NCBI GenBank assembly: GCA_002457135.1
Contig: NTKX01000001.1
Location: 1 to 64,000, forward strand
DNA length: 64,000 nt
Source of the DNA: SAR116 cluster bacterium MED-G04
GTDB taxonomy: Bacteria; Pseudomonadota; Alphaproteobacteria; Puniceispirillales; UBA1172
Direction of reading: 5' to 3'
Under the pieces are notes generated by a model. It worked only from the letters and a program-made list of their open reading frames with translations, did not search any database and was not told where the DNA came from. Made by a program: the position numbers and the translations under genes. Below are positions 27,686 through 37,592 of the stretch, one piece after another (position 1 is the first letter of the stretch; each line of letters begins with the position of its first letter).

Positions 27686-28906
27686 CTAGTTGCGGGCCTG
27701 AATGGCGATGAACCCCATTATTCCAGATATAAGAGGGATGGAGCCAAGAACAACCAGCAGCGCGGTCAGGCCTGCGCCCGCGTCAATCATATAGCCCAGC
27801 AATGCAGGCGACAGGGCCGAGGCAAAAACCATCAGAGCCTGGGCAATCGCCTTGATGCCGCCGAGATGCCTGGTGCCGTAAATTTCGGCAAAAAGCGGTG
27901 CTGATGATGTGTAGACCATGCCCTGGGTCAGGCCAAAGACGATGAAAAAGGCAAACACCATGACCCCGGGGGCGGCGAAAAACAGCATCAGCGGCACAGC
28001 GGCAAGATTGGCCACCACCAGTGGCGCAATCCTGGAGGCAGAGAACCGGTCTATCAACGCCCCGCCGATGAAAGAGCCGATGATGTTCATGACAGCGTAA
28101 AAGACGTATCCGCTGATCCATTGCGGCAGCGGGATGGATTTGATTTCAGCAAAATGGATCTGGTGGAACAGCATTCCGGTGGCGGTGAAGGCAGGGGCAA
28201 TGACAATGCCGCAGAGCATCCAGAACCGCCAGTGCATCAGCATTTCCCGCCGGGTCCAGTGCAACCCGTCACGGCCAGCGGTATTGGTGCCTTCCAGCCC
28301 TTCACCATCCTGACCCCTGATGCGGCGGGTAAAGATAATCGCGGCCGGGATCATGATGGCCCAGGCTATCAGCCCGGTGATCATCCAGACCTGTTGCCAT
28401 TCCATCATTGCCAGCATCAGCAGCGCGAAGACCGGCATGGAAAATTCGGAAACCGGATGCCCCAGCACCGCCACCGCCAGCGCCCGGCCACGTTCGGCAA
28501 CATAACGGCGGGTCATGGCGGTTGAATAGAGATGCGTCATCATCCCCTGGCCGGTAAAGCGCAGCAGGAACACCCCGACTGCCAGCGTCATCACCGAGGT
28601 TATGGTTGAAAAGAATAACGCCGCCGCCCCCAGCCCGATGATGATCAGCAGCGCAATATGCCTGAGCCGCATGACATCCACCAGCCGCCCCGCCGGGATC
28701 AGGCAGACCGCGCTGACAAGGGTACCGGCAGCGTAGATATTGCCAAACTCCCCATGGCTGAGGCCCAGCTCATCACGGATATGGCCGGAGAAAAGAGAGA
28801 TGAAAAACGTCTGCCCGGGGGAGGAGAAAAACGCCAGAAGGAACCCGAAAAGCAGGAAGGTCCATTGCGTCTTCAGGAACGAAAGAGGCGGGAAAATTGA
28901 TGTCAT
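27686..28906 (-). CDS. MFS transporter
   Basis: 406 residues, about 12 membrane helices. The loop after helix 2 reads AGRLVDVMRLRH, the usual MFS A-motif position in a diverged form. A polar central loop (TRRIRGQDGEG) splits the halves. It resembles the monocarboxylate/oxalate-type MFS group only in general layout, so no substrate is assigned. It lies between glutamate dehydrogenase and the small exported protein, all on the minus strand. Confidence 0.85.
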   Translation of the reverse strand: MTSIFPPLSFLKTQWTFLLFGFLLAFFSSPGQTFFISLFSGHIRDELGLSHGEFGNIYAAGTLVSAVCLIPAGRLVDVMRLRHIALLIIIGLGAAALFFSTITSVMTLAVGVFLLRFTGQGMMTHLYSTAMTRRYVAERGRALAVAVLGHPVSEFSMPVFALLMLAMMEWQQVWMITGLIAWAIMIPAAIIFTRRIRGQDGEGLEGTNTAGRDGLHWTRREMLMHWRFWMLCGIVIAPAFTATGMLFHQIHFAEIKSIPLPQWISGYVFYAVMNIIGSFIGGALIDRFSASRIAPLVVANLAAVPLMLFFAAPGVMVFAFFIVFGLTQGMVYTSSAPLFAEIYGTRHLGGIKAIAQALMVFASALSPALLGYMIDAGAGLTALLVVLGSIPLISGIMGFIAIQARN

Positions 28907-28918
28907 CGGGTCCTGCTC

Positions 28919-28951
28919 AGGGTAGCGACTGTATCAGTCAGTCGTCACCCT
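28919..28951 (-). terminator. Stem-loop between gdhA and the MFS gene
   Basis: Imperfect inverted repeat AGGGTAGCGACTG / CAGTCGTCACCCT with two mismatches and a 7-nt loop, downstream of the glutamate dehydrogenase stop. No T-run; possibly an mRNA 3' end. Confidence 0.35.
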
Positions 28952-28979
28952 ACGCTGTTGGCCCCGGGGTTTCAACAAC

Positions 28980-30413
28980 TCACAACCCTTTGGTCAGGTA
29001 ACTGCGGGTGATGCGTTCAATGGCAATCATGAAACCGGCTGTCCGCAGGCTGTCAACATCATCGCGGCTATGCCAGACCTCCCGCATCGCCTGATACGCT
29101 GTGCGCATCGTGTCATCCAGCCCTGAACGCACCAGTTCCAGTTCACCCGCACCGCGCAGATAGGCATCGGTGAAATCGGGGGAAAGCTCCCAGCCCAGCT
29201 TTGTATCAGCGGATAACCGTTTCAATTCGGTGATCAGCATTTCATGCCGCTTTTCTTCCTGACGGCGTTCCATGCGGCCGAAACGGATATGCGACAGGTT
29301 CTTGACCCATTCGAAATACGATACCGTCACCCCGCCCGCATTGGCGTAGAGATCGGGGATAATGATCGTCCCCTTGCGGTTGAGGATTTCATCAGCCTTG
29401 AAGGTGATGGGGCCGTTGGCCGCCTCAATAATCAGCCTGGCCTTGATGCGGTCAGCATTGCCGACATTGATAACGCCTTCCAGCGCCGCCGGGATCAGGA
29501 TATCGCATTCAGCCTCAAGCAGGCTGGCCCCATCTTTGGTGTGCTGGGCATCGGGGTAGCCGCTGGTACAGCCGGTTTCATCCATGAACTGACGCACCGC
29601 CTCAACATCCAGACCATCAGGGTTGAAAATGCCGCCCCGTCTTTCGATGATACCGGTGATGAGCGCGCCGTCTTCCTTGGCCAGCAGGCTGGCCGCGTGA
29701 TAGCCGACATTGCCCAGCCCTTGCACGACGATGCGCTTGCCCGCCAGGCTGCCATCCAGTCCGGCCAGCTTTACATCATCCTTGTGGCGAAAGAATTCAC
29801 GCAAGGCAAATTGCACCCCGCGCCCTGTAGCCTCGGTCCGGCCATTGATCCCGCCAGCGTGAACAGGCTTGCCGGTGACACAGGCACGGGCGTTGATATC
29901 GGTGGTGTTGATGCGGGCGTATTGATCGGCAATCCAGGCCATTTCACGCTCGCTTGTCCCCATATCGGGGGCAGGGACGTTCTGGCTGGGGTTGATCAGG
30001 TCACGCTTGATCAGCTCATAGGCGAACCGCCGGGTGATGAGTTCCATTTCCTCATCATTGTAATCACGCGGGTTGATCACCAGCCCGCCCTTGGACCCGC
30101 CAAACGGAGCCTCCACCAGGGCGCATTTGTAGCTCATCAGCGCGGCGAGGGCTTCAACCTCATCCTGATTGACGGCATTGGCAAAACGAATCCCGCCCTT
30201 GACGGGTTCCATATGCTCGGAATGAACGGCGCGATAACCGACAAAGGTTTTGATCTCGCCATGCAGGCGAACCCCGAAACGCACGGTGTAGACCGAATTG
30301 CAGACCCGGATCTTGTCCGCCAGTCCGGGGGGCAGATCCATCAGCGCCGCGGCCTTGTTGAAATAGAGATCAACGGTTTCCTGAAAGCTCAGCTCGTTTG
30401 TTTGCTGTTCCAT
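28980..30413 (-). CDS. gdhA: Glutamate dehydrogenase (Glu/Leu/Phe/Val family)
   Basis: 477 residues. KGGIRFANAVNQDEVEALAA and PFGGSKGGLVINPRDY (catalytic Lys) form the substrate domain. PAPDMGTSEREMAWI is followed by the Rossmann motif VQGLGNVG. It interconverts glutamate and 2-oxoglutarate plus ammonia; the fold and length fit the NAD-type hexameric group. ATG 30413 (MEQQTN) is used; ATG 30425 is in frame but has no spacing from AAGG. Monocistronic. Confidence 0.93.
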   Translation of the reverse strand: MEQQTNELSFQETVDLYFNKAAALMDLPPGLADKIRVCNSVYTVRFGVRLHGEIKTFVGYRAVHSEHMEPVKGGIRFANAVNQDEVEALAALMSYKCALVEAPFGGSKGGLVINPRDYNDEEMELITRRFAYELIKRDLINPSQNVPAPDMGTSEREMAWIADQYARINTTDINARACVTGKPVHAGGINGRTEATGRGVQFALREFFRHKDDVKLAGLDGSLAGKRIVVQGLGNVGYHAASLLAKEDGALITGIIERRGGIFNPDGLDVEAVRQFMDETGCTSGYPDAQHTKDGASLLEAECDILIPAALEGVINVGNADRIKARLIIEAANGPITFKADEILNRKGTIIIPDLYANAGGVTVSYFEWVKNLSHIRFGRMERRQEEKRHEMLITELKRLSADTKLGWELSPDFTDAYLRGAGELELVRSGLDDTMRTAYQAMREVWHSRDDVDSLRTAGFMIAIERITRSYLTKGL

Positions 30414-30559
30414 CTGACATCGCATCCTTTCGCGCTTTTGTTCAATTTCTCCGCCCTTTACCGCAGGCAACAAGAAATACGGGCATCACCGTTTTGGCCG
30501 GACCAGCAGGGTCAGGCCCGATAAGGCGGGGTGATAGAATGGGGGGATATCGCGGGAAA

Positions 30560-30635
<76 letters not shown>

Positions 30636-30708
30636 ATTGATGGCCCTTTTATCAGCACCTGTGCATGGATGCAAGCCTGTATGGCTGCCCGCCATTTCGC
30701 GTCTCCCC

Positions 30709-32124
30709 CTAGAATGGAAGTTTCAGCATGAACCGCACCAGTCTGCGGGTTCTCTCTGAAAAAAGGGTCGGGGTGAAATACGACCCGGCCGCTCTTTTTG
30801 AGGCCTCACCCATGGTCGGGTAAGGCGCAATCATGGAGGCCATGGCCCCTATTTTCATGCCGTTGTTGATCGCCAGAATCCAGGGCTGGATCAGCTCACC
30901 TGCCCCGGCACCGAGAATGCTGGCCCCGATGATGCGGCCACGCTTATCGGTCAGCGCAACGACGCGTCCTTCGGTCCGGCCTTCGGCCCTTGCCCGGTCA
31001 TTATCGGCCAGATCAGCCTCAACCCGCCGGGTGGTGATGCCCTGCTTTTCGGCCTCACCCTCGGTCAGGCCGACATGCGCCAGCTCAGGGTCGGTGTAGG
31101 TGACCCATGGAACAGCGCGATCATCGATCCTGGCGGGCAGGCGGAACAGCGTGTTGCGGATGACAATCCCGGCATGATACCCCGCAACATGGGTAAACTG
31201 CTGCCGTCCTGCGGCATCACCGATGGCAAAAACACGGCGATTGCTGCTCCGCAAACGTCGATCCGTGGTGATCCCGCCCCGGCCAGTTTCAATCCCTGCC
31301 GCTTCGAGGTTGAGCTTGTCCAGATTGGGTTTGCGGCCAACAGCGACCAGCAGATGGCTGCCCTCAATCGTGCCGCGCCCTTCGACCTCAACCTTGACCG
31401 CACCATTGGTCCCCGACACCGCGGTGACACCAGCGCCCTCAATCAGGGTGATGCCATCGGCCTTGAGCCGGTCACGCAATAGCGCAACCAGGGCTGCATC
31501 ATCGCGGATCATGATGGAAGGCGCAGCCTCAATCAGCGTGACTCTGGCCCCGAGCCGGCAATGCGCCTGTGCCATTTCAACCCCGATAGGCCCGCCACCG
31601 ATGACGATCAGGTGCTGGGGCAGGGTGCGATCATTGAAAATTGACTCGTTGGTGTGAAAGGGTGTTTCCGCCAGCCCCGGGATAGGCGGGATAAAGGCTG
31701 AAGAACCGGTGGCCACCACCGTATACCTGGCCTCAACCGTGATGCCGCCGCCCTCAACCCGGCGAGGGCCGGTAAAGCGGGCGTAATCCTCAATCACGTC
31801 AACCCCGAGCCCACGGAACCGTTCAGGCGAGTCATGTGGGGCGATGGATGCAATGACCGAGGCAACGTGATCCTTGGCCTTGGCGAAATCAACCGATGCC
31901 GTGCCGGTCACGCCCATTTCGGGGTGACCGTTGGCGTGATGCGCGGCCTTGGCGGCGGCCAGCAGGGCTTTCGATGGAACACAGCCGTAATTGAGGCAGT
32001 CCCCGCCCATCTCCCCACCTTCGAAGAGGACAACATTGGCACCCATCTGGGCGGCACCGGCGGCAACACTGAGCCCGCCTGAACCGCCACCGATAATGCA
32101 GAGATCAGCCTTACGATGCGCCAT
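30709..32124 (-). CDS. FAD-dependent pyridine nucleotide-disulfide oxidoreductase (mercuric reductase/lipoamide dehydrogenase-like)
   Basis: 471 residues. FAD motif IIGGGSGGLSVA, redox disulfide GGDCLNYGCVPSKAL, NAD(P) motif VIGGGPIGVEMA and VFAIGDAAG. The C-terminal dimer domain ends YPTMGEASKRA instead of the HAHPT block of true lipoamide dehydrogenase, so it belongs to the MerA-like class of unknown substrate. ATG 32124 is preceded by AAGGAGA and overlaps the end of the TVP38 gene. The same pairing with a TVP38/DedA-like membrane protein is frequent in proteobacteria. Confidence 0.88.
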   Translation of the reverse strand: MAHRKADLCIIGGGSGGLSVAAGAAQMGANVVLFEGGEMGGDCLNYGCVPSKALLAAAKAAHHANGHPEMGVTGTASVDFAKAKDHVASVIASIAPHDSPERFRGLGVDVIEDYARFTGPRRVEGGGITVEARYTVVATGSSAFIPPIPGLAETPFHTNESIFNDRTLPQHLIVIGGGPIGVEMAQAHCRLGARVTLIEAAPSIMIRDDAALVALLRDRLKADGITLIEGAGVTAVSGTNGAVKVEVEGRGTIEGSHLLVAVGRKPNLDKLNLEAAGIETGRGGITTDRRLRSSNRRVFAIGDAAGRQQFTHVAGYHAGIVIRNTLFRLPARIDDRAVPWVTYTDPELAHVGLTEGEAEKQGITTRRVEADLADNDRARAEGRTEGRVVALTDKRGRIIGASILGAGAGELIQPWILAINNGMKIGAMASMIAPYPTMGEASKRAAGSYFTPTLFSERTRRLVRFMLKLPF

Positions 32125-32839
32125 GGTTACGTCTCCTTGACCGCAGATGTTCAACCCCTACCGGCACCAGCGCCAGAACGCCAAGGGCAAAAAACGGCGC
32201 AATGATGGATGGTTCGGTCAGCACACTCAGATCAGGGGTTTCCCCCCGGGCCAGAATGCTGTCAAAGCCGCGCCCGATCCAGATATAGACAAAACTGCCC
32301 GGCGCAATCCCGATGGCAGTGGCCAGAATGTAGTCACGGGTTTTCATGCCGAGCAGGGCAGGCGCGATGTTCACAGCCCAGAACGGGAAGGCCGGGATCA
32401 GCCTGAGCGCAAGCAGCCAGTAAAACGGGGATTTATTGAACCCGGCGTTGATCCTGCTCATGAAAGGGCCAGCCTTGCGGGACAGGCTTTCCGCCAACGC
32501 GCCGCGAGCCGCGATAAAGAGGATATAGGCCCCCAGTGTCGCCGAGGTGACCACCGCCCCAAAGCCAAGCCAGCCGAAAATGGCGCCGCCAATGAGGGTC
32601 AGTGGTGAGGCGATCGGCAGTGAAAACGCCACCGCCACCGTGTAGAGAATAAAAAACGCAGACAGCGCCAGCACCAGGTTTTCAGTCGCCATGGACTTGA
32701 TCTCGGAATAATGCGACGCCAGCCACGCGAAGCTGAGATACTCATCAAGGCCAAGGATAAAGAAAAGCGCCAGTCCAGCCGCCAGAATGACCAGAGGAAG
32801 GAATTTCCTGATCCTGCTTCGGGATTGCTGTTCAGGCAT
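32111..32839 (-). CDS. TVP38/TMEM64 family membrane protein
   Basis: 242 residues with about six hydrophobic segments. The VTT/SNARE-associated core includes LTLIGGAIFGWLGFGAV, the re-entrant glycine-rich loop, and LRLIPAFPFWAVNIAPALLG. Start ATG 32839 has GAGGAG upstream. Members are thought to move lipids or small solutes across the inner membrane; the exact role is unknown. First gene of a two-gene operon with the disulfide reductase. Confidence 0.88.
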   Translation of the reverse strand: MPEQQSRSRIRKFLPLVILAAGLALFFILGLDEYLSFAWLASHYSEIKSMATENLVLALSAFFILYTVAVAFSLPIASPLTLIGGAIFGWLGFGAVVTSATLGAYILFIAARGALAESLSRKAGPFMSRINAGFNKSPFYWLLALRLIPAFPFWAVNIAPALLGMKTRDYILATAIGIAPGSFVYIWIGRGFDSILARGETPDLSVLTEPSIIAPFFALGVLALVPVGVEHLRSRRRNHGAS

Positions 32840-32883
32840 GCTCGACTCCTCAAGATGCAACTGGCATCAGACGCTTACGGCAT

Positions 32884-32895
32884 CTTTGGCCAAAG
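32884..32895. promoter_or_regulatory. Perfect 12-bp palindrome upstream of the TVP38 operon
   Basis: CTTTGGCCAAAG, 45 bp before the TVP38 start. It could be an operator; no regulator is assigned. Confidence 0.3.
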
Positions 32896-32987
32896 AATAT
32901 TAGGTTGATCAAATTTAATGGTCAGTCTAGTGAGCCATGATCAGGGCGACAAATCACAATATCGTCATTATGGCTGTCATCAAGGCT

Positions 32988-33026
32988 GTCATTATAGTTG
33001 GCATTATAGCTGGCATTATAGTTGGC
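32988..33026. repeat. 12-bp tandem repeat, three copies
   Basis: CATTATAGTTGG, CATTATAGCTGG and CATTATAGTTGG in direct succession, with degenerate related units upstream from about 32965. Confidence 0.75.
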
Positions 33027-33221
33027 AGAAACGCAGCCACCCCCCCTTATATAGCCCTTTTTAACTGGGGGGGCAGGCACAGCCTGATCAGCCATCATGG
33101 AGGCCATATTTCTGACATGGGATCGCGCTATGAATGGCTTTCGCGTTAACGGTCTGGTCAGGGGGGCTGGCTCTGTTGTATGATCTGGCGGCATAGTACC
33201 ATGCAGGTGAACGATAAAATC

Positions 33222-33386
33222 ATGCCGAAAGCCACCATGCAAAACCCCCAGAACAAGACGGAAAAACAGCGCCGGGAAGATCGGCTGGCCCAGGCCTTGC
33301 GGTCCAACCTGCATCGCCGGAAGGCCCAGGCTCGTGGCCGTGACCAGGACGCGACAGAGAAACCGTCAACAAAGGACAAGACCTGA
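33222..33386 (+). CDS. Small basic protein upstream of murA
   Basis: 54 residues, strongly basic and helical (KTEKQRREDRLAQALRSN, HRRKAQARGRDQD). Its TGA overlaps the murA ATG (TGATG), which supports it as a real, coupled gene. Short proteins of this kind precede murA in related alphaproteobacteria as far as I recall, without known function. Start ATG 33222; ATG 33201 is also in frame. Confidence 0.65.
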   Translation: MPKATMQNPQNKTEKQRREDRLAQALRSNLHRRKAQARGRDQDATEKPSTKDKT

Positions 33387-34648
33387 TGGACAAATTGCGT
33401 GTAGAGGGTGGCAAGAGGCTTGAGGGCAGCATCACCATTTCAGGGGCAAAGAACGCAGCCCTCCCCCTGATGGCGGCAAGCCTGATGGCTGAAACCGAAA
33501 TGGTGCTGGAAAACCTACCGGAACTGGCTGATACCGCATCGATGCTGGCCCTATTGAACCATCTGGGGGTGGCCAGCGAACGCCAGGATGAGGTTGTGCG
33601 GTTCAGCCCGGCCAGCGGGAAGCGCACCACCGCGCCCTATGATATTGTCCGCCGGATGCGGGCATCGGTGCTGGTGCTTGGCCCGCTCCTTGGCCGTTAT
33701 GGCAAGGCAAAGGTTTCCCTGCCCGGGGGATGCGCCATCGGAACCCGCCCCGTGGACCTGCATATCATGGCCATGGAGGCGATGGGCGCGACCATTGATA
33801 TCATTGAAGGCTATATTGAGGCATCGGCCCCTGACGGGCTGAAAGGCGCGGATATCACGTTTCCCATGGTCAGTGTCGGGGCGACTGAAAACGCCCTCAT
33901 GGCCGCCGCGCTTGCCAGGGGTGAAACCCGGATCATCAATGCAGCCTGTGAGCCTGAAATCACCGATCTTGCCGAATGCCTGATCGCCATGGGGGCCAGC
34001 ATCACGGGCCAGGGGAGCGAGGTGATTACTGTTACTGGTGTCTCCGGCCTCAACGGATGCCGCCATGCCGTGATCGCCGACCGTATCGAAACCGGCACTT
34101 TTGCGATAGCGTCAGCCATGACGGGCGGTCATGTGACGCTCAACAACTGCCGGCCTGATCACCTGCCCGCGCTATGGGACATGATGAGGGCGGCGGGGGT
34201 TGGTATTGAAGAAACCGCCACCAGCGTTCTCATCTCCGCCAAGGGCAGCCCGCATCCGGTGGATGTCACCACCTCCCCGCATCCGGGCTTCCCGACTGAT
34301 CTGCAAGCCCAGTTCATGGCCATGATGTGCCTGGCCGAGGGCGATAGCGTGATCTCGGAGACGATATTTGAGAACCGTTTCATGCATGTGCCTGAGCTGA
34401 TGCGGATGGGGGCCAGAATTGATGTCAATGGCGGCAATGCCACTGTTCATGGCCCGGCGAAACTGCATGGCGCCCAGGTCATGGCAACGGACCTGCGGGC
34501 ATCGGTTTCACTGGTGCTGGCGGGGCTGGTTGCCGATGGTGTCACCACAATCAACCGGGTTTATCATCTCGACCGGGGGTATTACAGGCTCGAAGAAAAA
34601 CTGTCGGCCTGCGGCGCGTTGATCAGCCGGGTTAATGAAAAGGAATAA
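33386..34648 (+). CDS. murA: UDP-N-acetylglucosamine 1-carboxyvinyltransferase
   Basis: 420 residues, standard MurA length. SGAKNAALPLMAA holds the Lys-Asn pair that binds substrate, and LPGGCAIGTRPVDLH holds the catalytic Cys at residue 116, the target of fosfomycin. It adds enolpyruvate to UDP-GlcNAc in the first committed step of peptidoglycan synthesis. It leads a tightly packed block running to yacG. Confidence 0.97.
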   Translation: MDKLRVEGGKRLEGSITISGAKNAALPLMAASLMAETEMVLENLPELADTASMLALLNHLGVASERQDEVVRFSPASGKRTTAPYDIVRRMRASVLVLGPLLGRYGKAKVSLPGGCAIGTRPVDLHIMAMEAMGATIDIIEGYIEASAPDGLKGADITFPMVSVGATENALMAAALARGETRIINAACEPEITDLAECLIAMGASITGQGSEVITVTGVSGLNGCRHAVIADRIETGTFAIASAMTGGHVTLNNCRPDHLPALWDMMRAAGVGIEETATSVLISAKGSPHPVDVTTSPHPGFPTDLQAQFMAMMCLAEGDSVISETIFENRFMHVPELMRMGARIDVNGGNATVHGPAKLHGAQVMATDLRASVSLVLAGLVADGVTTINRVYHLDRGYYRLEEKLSACGALISRVNEKE

Positions 34649-34650
34649 CA

Positions 34651-35076
34651 ATGCTGTCCACTGATGGCATCAAGCTGAAGGCCTGTGACCGTGATGACCT
34701 GATGATGCTGTCCGGGCTCCTGCAGGATGCAACCGTGCTGATCGGTGACATGGCGCATGATCCCGAAAGCGGGCAATTCCTGCTGGTGGTGGCGCGGTAT
34801 CAGAAAACCGATGATGGCGCCCGCCGCAGGCTGACCGGCATCAATATCGATGGCGTGACCCGGGTATCACGAAAGGGTTTTTCCCCGCATGATCATGATG
34901 AAGTGCTGAACCTGCTCGCCATGATCCCGAAAGATGACGGAATTGAGCTGGTATTCTCTGGCGAATCCATGATCAGGCTTGAATGTCCGGTAATAAAGGT
35001 TTATGCCGCAGACTTGGGTGAAGGCTGGCAAACCGTGTTCAGCCCCCAGCATGATGATAATACCCATCGGGATTGA
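34651..35076 (+). CDS. DUF2948 family protein
   Basis: 141 residues. LKACDRDDLMMLSGLLQDA at the start, then FLLVVARYQKTDDGARRR and ESMIRLECPVIKVYAADLG, are typical of DUF2948, an alphaproteobacterial family found between murA and the his genes. Function unknown. It starts two bases after the murA stop. Confidence 0.87.
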   Translation: MLSTDGIKLKACDRDDLMMLSGLLQDATVLIGDMAHDPESGQFLLVVARYQKTDDGARRRLTGINIDGVTRVSRKGFSPHDHDEVLNLLAMIPKDDGIELVFSGESMIRLECPVIKVYAADLGEGWQTVFSPQHDDNTHRD

Positions 35077-35105
35077 GCATCCCGGCCTGAAATGGAGATA
35101 GCAGC

Positions 35106-35819
35106 ATGACGAAGCCGGAAACAGCATCAGGATTGTCGGGTGACCTGCCCGGTGCAGCACCAGAAACGCTGGTGCTTGCCCTGCCGAAGGGCCGTATCCT
35201 GAAGGCTATCCGGCCGATCCTCGCGCATGCCGGTATTGAACCCGAACCTGATTTCTTTGATGAAAGTGACCGCAGGCTGCGGTTCAGGACCGAGGCTGAA
35301 GGCGTTGATGTGATCAGGGTGCGCAGTTTCGATGTCGCCACTTTCCTTGCCTTCGGGGCTGCCCATATGGGGGTCGCCGGGTCCGATGTGCTGATGGAAT
35401 TCGATCACCCTGAAATTTACGCCCCGGTTGATCTGGGGGTAGGGCGCTGCCGGATGGTGGTCGCCAGCCAGCAGGAAACCCTCGATCAGGAAGACCCGCG
35501 CAGCTGGTCGCATGTTCGTGTTGCCACCAAATACCCGGGCGTGACGCGCCGTCATTTTGCCTCACGCGGGGTTCAGGCTGAATGCATCAAGCTCAACGGG
35601 GCGATGGAACTGGCCCCGGGGCTGGGGTTGTGCCGCCGTATTGTTGATCTGGTGGAAACCGGCTCAACCCTGGTCGCCAATGGCCTGGTTGAGGTGGAAG
35701 AGATCGCCCAGATTTCCAGTCGCTTTGCCGTCAATCGTGCTGCCTGGAAAACCCGTCCCGATGATATCAATCACTGGGTCACCCGGATCAGGGAGGCGGT
35801 CAATGCCCTCCAGGCTTGA
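35106..35819 (+). CDS. hisG: ATP phosphoribosyltransferase, short form
   Basis: 237 residues. [18 protein letters not shown] at the N-terminus and [20 protein letters not shown] near residue 165, including the PRPP loop. It starts histidine synthesis by joining ATP and PRPP. The C-terminal regulatory domain of long HisG is absent, so this is a HisG-S type that needs a HisZ partner; no hisZ lies in this window. GGAGAT precedes the ATG. hisD starts inside its last codons. Confidence 0.95.
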   Translation: MTKPETASGLSGDLPGAAPETLVLALPKGRILKAIRPILAHAGIEPEPDFFDESDRRLRFRTEAEGVDVIRVRSFDVATFLAFGAAHMGVAGSDVLMEFDHPEIYAPVDLGVGRCRMVVASQQETLDQEDPRSWSHVRVATKYPGVTRRHFASRGVQAECIKLNGAMELAPGLGLCRRIVDLVETGSTLVANGLVEVEEIAQISSRFAVNRAAWKTRPDDINHWVTRIREAVNALQA

Positions 35820-37098
35820 TAGCAGATGCCCTGATTTTGAGGGGGATTTTGGCCGTCTTCTGACCTCAAAGCGTGAAGACGGTGCCGATGTCTCGGAAAC
35901 CGTTTCAGGGATTATCCGTTCCATCCGGGGTGACGGCGATGCCGCCCTGCTTGAGCTGACCCGCCGATTTGATCAGGTTGATGTTGAAACCGTGGCCGAC
36001 CTGGCGGTTGATGCTGATACCATGGATGCCGCGCTTGGCCGCATTGATGCCGAGGTCCGGGATGCACTCGAAGCCGCCGCCAGCCGTATTCGCGGCTTTC
36101 ATGAAAAGCAGTTTCCCGATGATCTGGCCTATACCGATGCGGCCGGGGTTCAGCTGGGGCTGCGTCACACTCCGGTGGATGCGGCGGGGCTTTATGTGCC
36201 GGGGGGCAAGGCGGCGTATCCGTCATCGGTGCTGATGAACGCGATCCCGGCCGAGGTTGCCGGGGTGGGTCGCCGTGTCATGGTGGTGCCAACCCCGCAG
36301 AATGCCATTTCCGATACGGTTCTGGCGGCGGCACGGATTGCCGGGATCACCGAAATCTGGCGGATTGGCGGCGCTCAGGCGATTGCCGCTCTGGCTTACG
36401 GCACGGAAACGATTGCCCCGGTGGATAAGATTGTCGGGCCGGGCAATGCCTATGTCGCCACCGCCAAGCGGCAGGTGTTCGGTCAGGTCGGGATTGATTC
36501 GATTGCCGGGCCTTCGGAAATCCTCGTTCTGGCCGATGCCGGCAACAACCCGGACTGGATCGCCATGGACCTGCTCAGTCAGGCTGAACATGATGAGGCT
36601 GCCCAGGCTATCCTGATCACCGATGATGCCGGGTTTGCCGATGCCGTGGGGGATGCTGTCGATGCCATCCTGCCGCAACTGGAACGGGCCGAGATTGCCG
36701 GTGCGTCATGGCGTGATCACGGTGCCATTATCACGGTGCATGACTGGAACGAAGGCGCGGCTCTGGCCAATCGCCTCGCCGCCGAGCATCTGGAAATCGC
36801 CACCGATAACGCCGAGGAGCTATCGGGGATGATCCGTCATGCCGGGGCGATTTTCCTTGGCCGCTGGACCCCAGAAGCCGTGGGGGATTATGTCGGCGGG
36901 CCGAACCATGTGCTGCCCACCGCACGAACGTCGCGGTTTTCATCAGGCCTTGGGGTGCTTGATTTCATGAAACGCACCACCACCCTGGGCTGTGATGCTG
37001 ATAGCCTGGCGGAAATCGGCCGCTATGCGGTGACGCTGGCCAAGGCCGAGGGGCTGGAAGCCCACGGCCTGTCGATTTCCAAAAGGCTCAACAGGTGA
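35803..37098 (+). CDS. hisD: Histidinol dehydrogenase
   Basis: 431 residues. [46 protein letters not shown] and [11 protein letters not shown] are diagnostic. [11 protein letters not shown] supplies zinc-site residues and [13 protein letters not shown] the His/Glu pair. It oxidises histidinol to histidine in two NAD+ steps. Start ATG 35803 has GGGAGG upstream and overlaps hisG by 17 bp; the frame is open further upstream within hisG but that part is not coding. Confidence 0.97.
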   Translation: MPSRLDSRCPDFEGDFGRLLTSKREDGADVSETVSGIIRSIRGDGDAALLELTRRFDQVDVETVADLAVDADTMDAALGRIDAEVRDALEAAASRIRGFHEKQFPDDLAYTDAAGVQLGLRHTPVDAAGLYVPGGKAAYPSSVLMNAIPAEVAGVGRRVMVVPTPQNAISDTVLAAARIAGITEIWRIGGAQAIAALAYGTETIAPVDKIVGPGNAYVATAKRQVFGQVGIDSIAGPSEILVLADAGNNPDWIAMDLLSQAEHDEAAQAILITDDAGFADAVGDAVDAILPQLERAEIAGASWRDHGAIITVHDWNEGAALANRLAAEHLEIATDNAEELSGMIRHAGAIFLGRWTPEAVGDYVGGPNHVLPTARTSRFSSGLGVLDFMKRTTTLGCDADSLAEIGRYAVTLAKAEGLEAHGLSISKRLNR

Positions 37099-37102
37099 AA
37101 CC

Positions 37103-37591
37103 ATGACCGGCAGCGAGCATCAGGGCGACGAAAACAGGATTGTCCATATTCAACTGGATCAGGAAGGACAACCCCTGCTTTCGCCCGAGGCTGAACACGA
37201 ACGCTCCATCGCCATTTACGACCTGATCGAAGAAAACTATTTCACCCTGCCGGAATACGCTGGCCCGTATCACCTGATCATCCGGTCCGACAGCCGTCAT
37301 ATCCATTTCGATATTCGTTCCGCTGCGGGTCATCCGCTGGCCGGGTTTTTCCTCGCGATGGGGCCGCTGAGGCGCATTATCCGTGATTACCGGACAGTGT
37401 GCGAAAGCTATTATGATGCGATCCGCACCAAAACACCGTCCCAGATCCAGGCCATTGATATGGGCCGCCGCTCACTCCATAACGAAGGCTCGGTGGTGCT
37501 GAAAGAACGGCTCGATGGCAAGGTGGACATTGACCACGCCACGGCGCGGCGATTGTTCAGCCTGATCTGTGTGCTGAAAGCCAGGGGGTGA
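37103..37591 (+). CDS. UPF0262 family protein
   Basis: 162 residues. ERSIAIYDLIEENYFTLP, GPYHLIIRSDSRHIHFDIR and LRRIIRDYRTVCESYYDAIR match UPF0262, an alphaproteobacterial family of unknown function lying after hisD. It follows hisD by four bases and ends one base before the phosphatase gene. Confidence 0.9.
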   Translation: MTGSEHQGDENRIVHIQLDQEGQPLLSPEAEHERSIAIYDLIEENYFTLPEYAGPYHLIIRSDSRHIHFDIRSAAGHPLAGFFLAMGPLRRIIRDYRTVCESYYDAIRTKTPSQIQAIDMGRRSLHNEGSVVLKERLDGKVDIDHATARRLFSLICVLKARG

Positions 37592-37592
37592 G

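Larger units (their letters stand above)
32840..33221. other. 382-bp gene-poor region
   Basis: No convincing gene on either strand. It holds a 12-bp palindrome at 32884-32895, AT-rich sequence likely carrying divergent promoters, a 12-bp tandem repeat near 32988-33026 and facing C-tract/G-tract runs at about 33038-33075. Confidence 0.6.

Noticed and set aside
29244-30524. 426-codon open frame antisense to gdhA
   Set aside because: Same reasoning: glutamate dehydrogenase on the other strand has every family motif, and the antisense frame has none.
32937-33149. Short hydrophobic frame upstream of murA
   Set aside because: Its hydrophobic part is produced by the ATTATAG repeat; no ribosome site or family.
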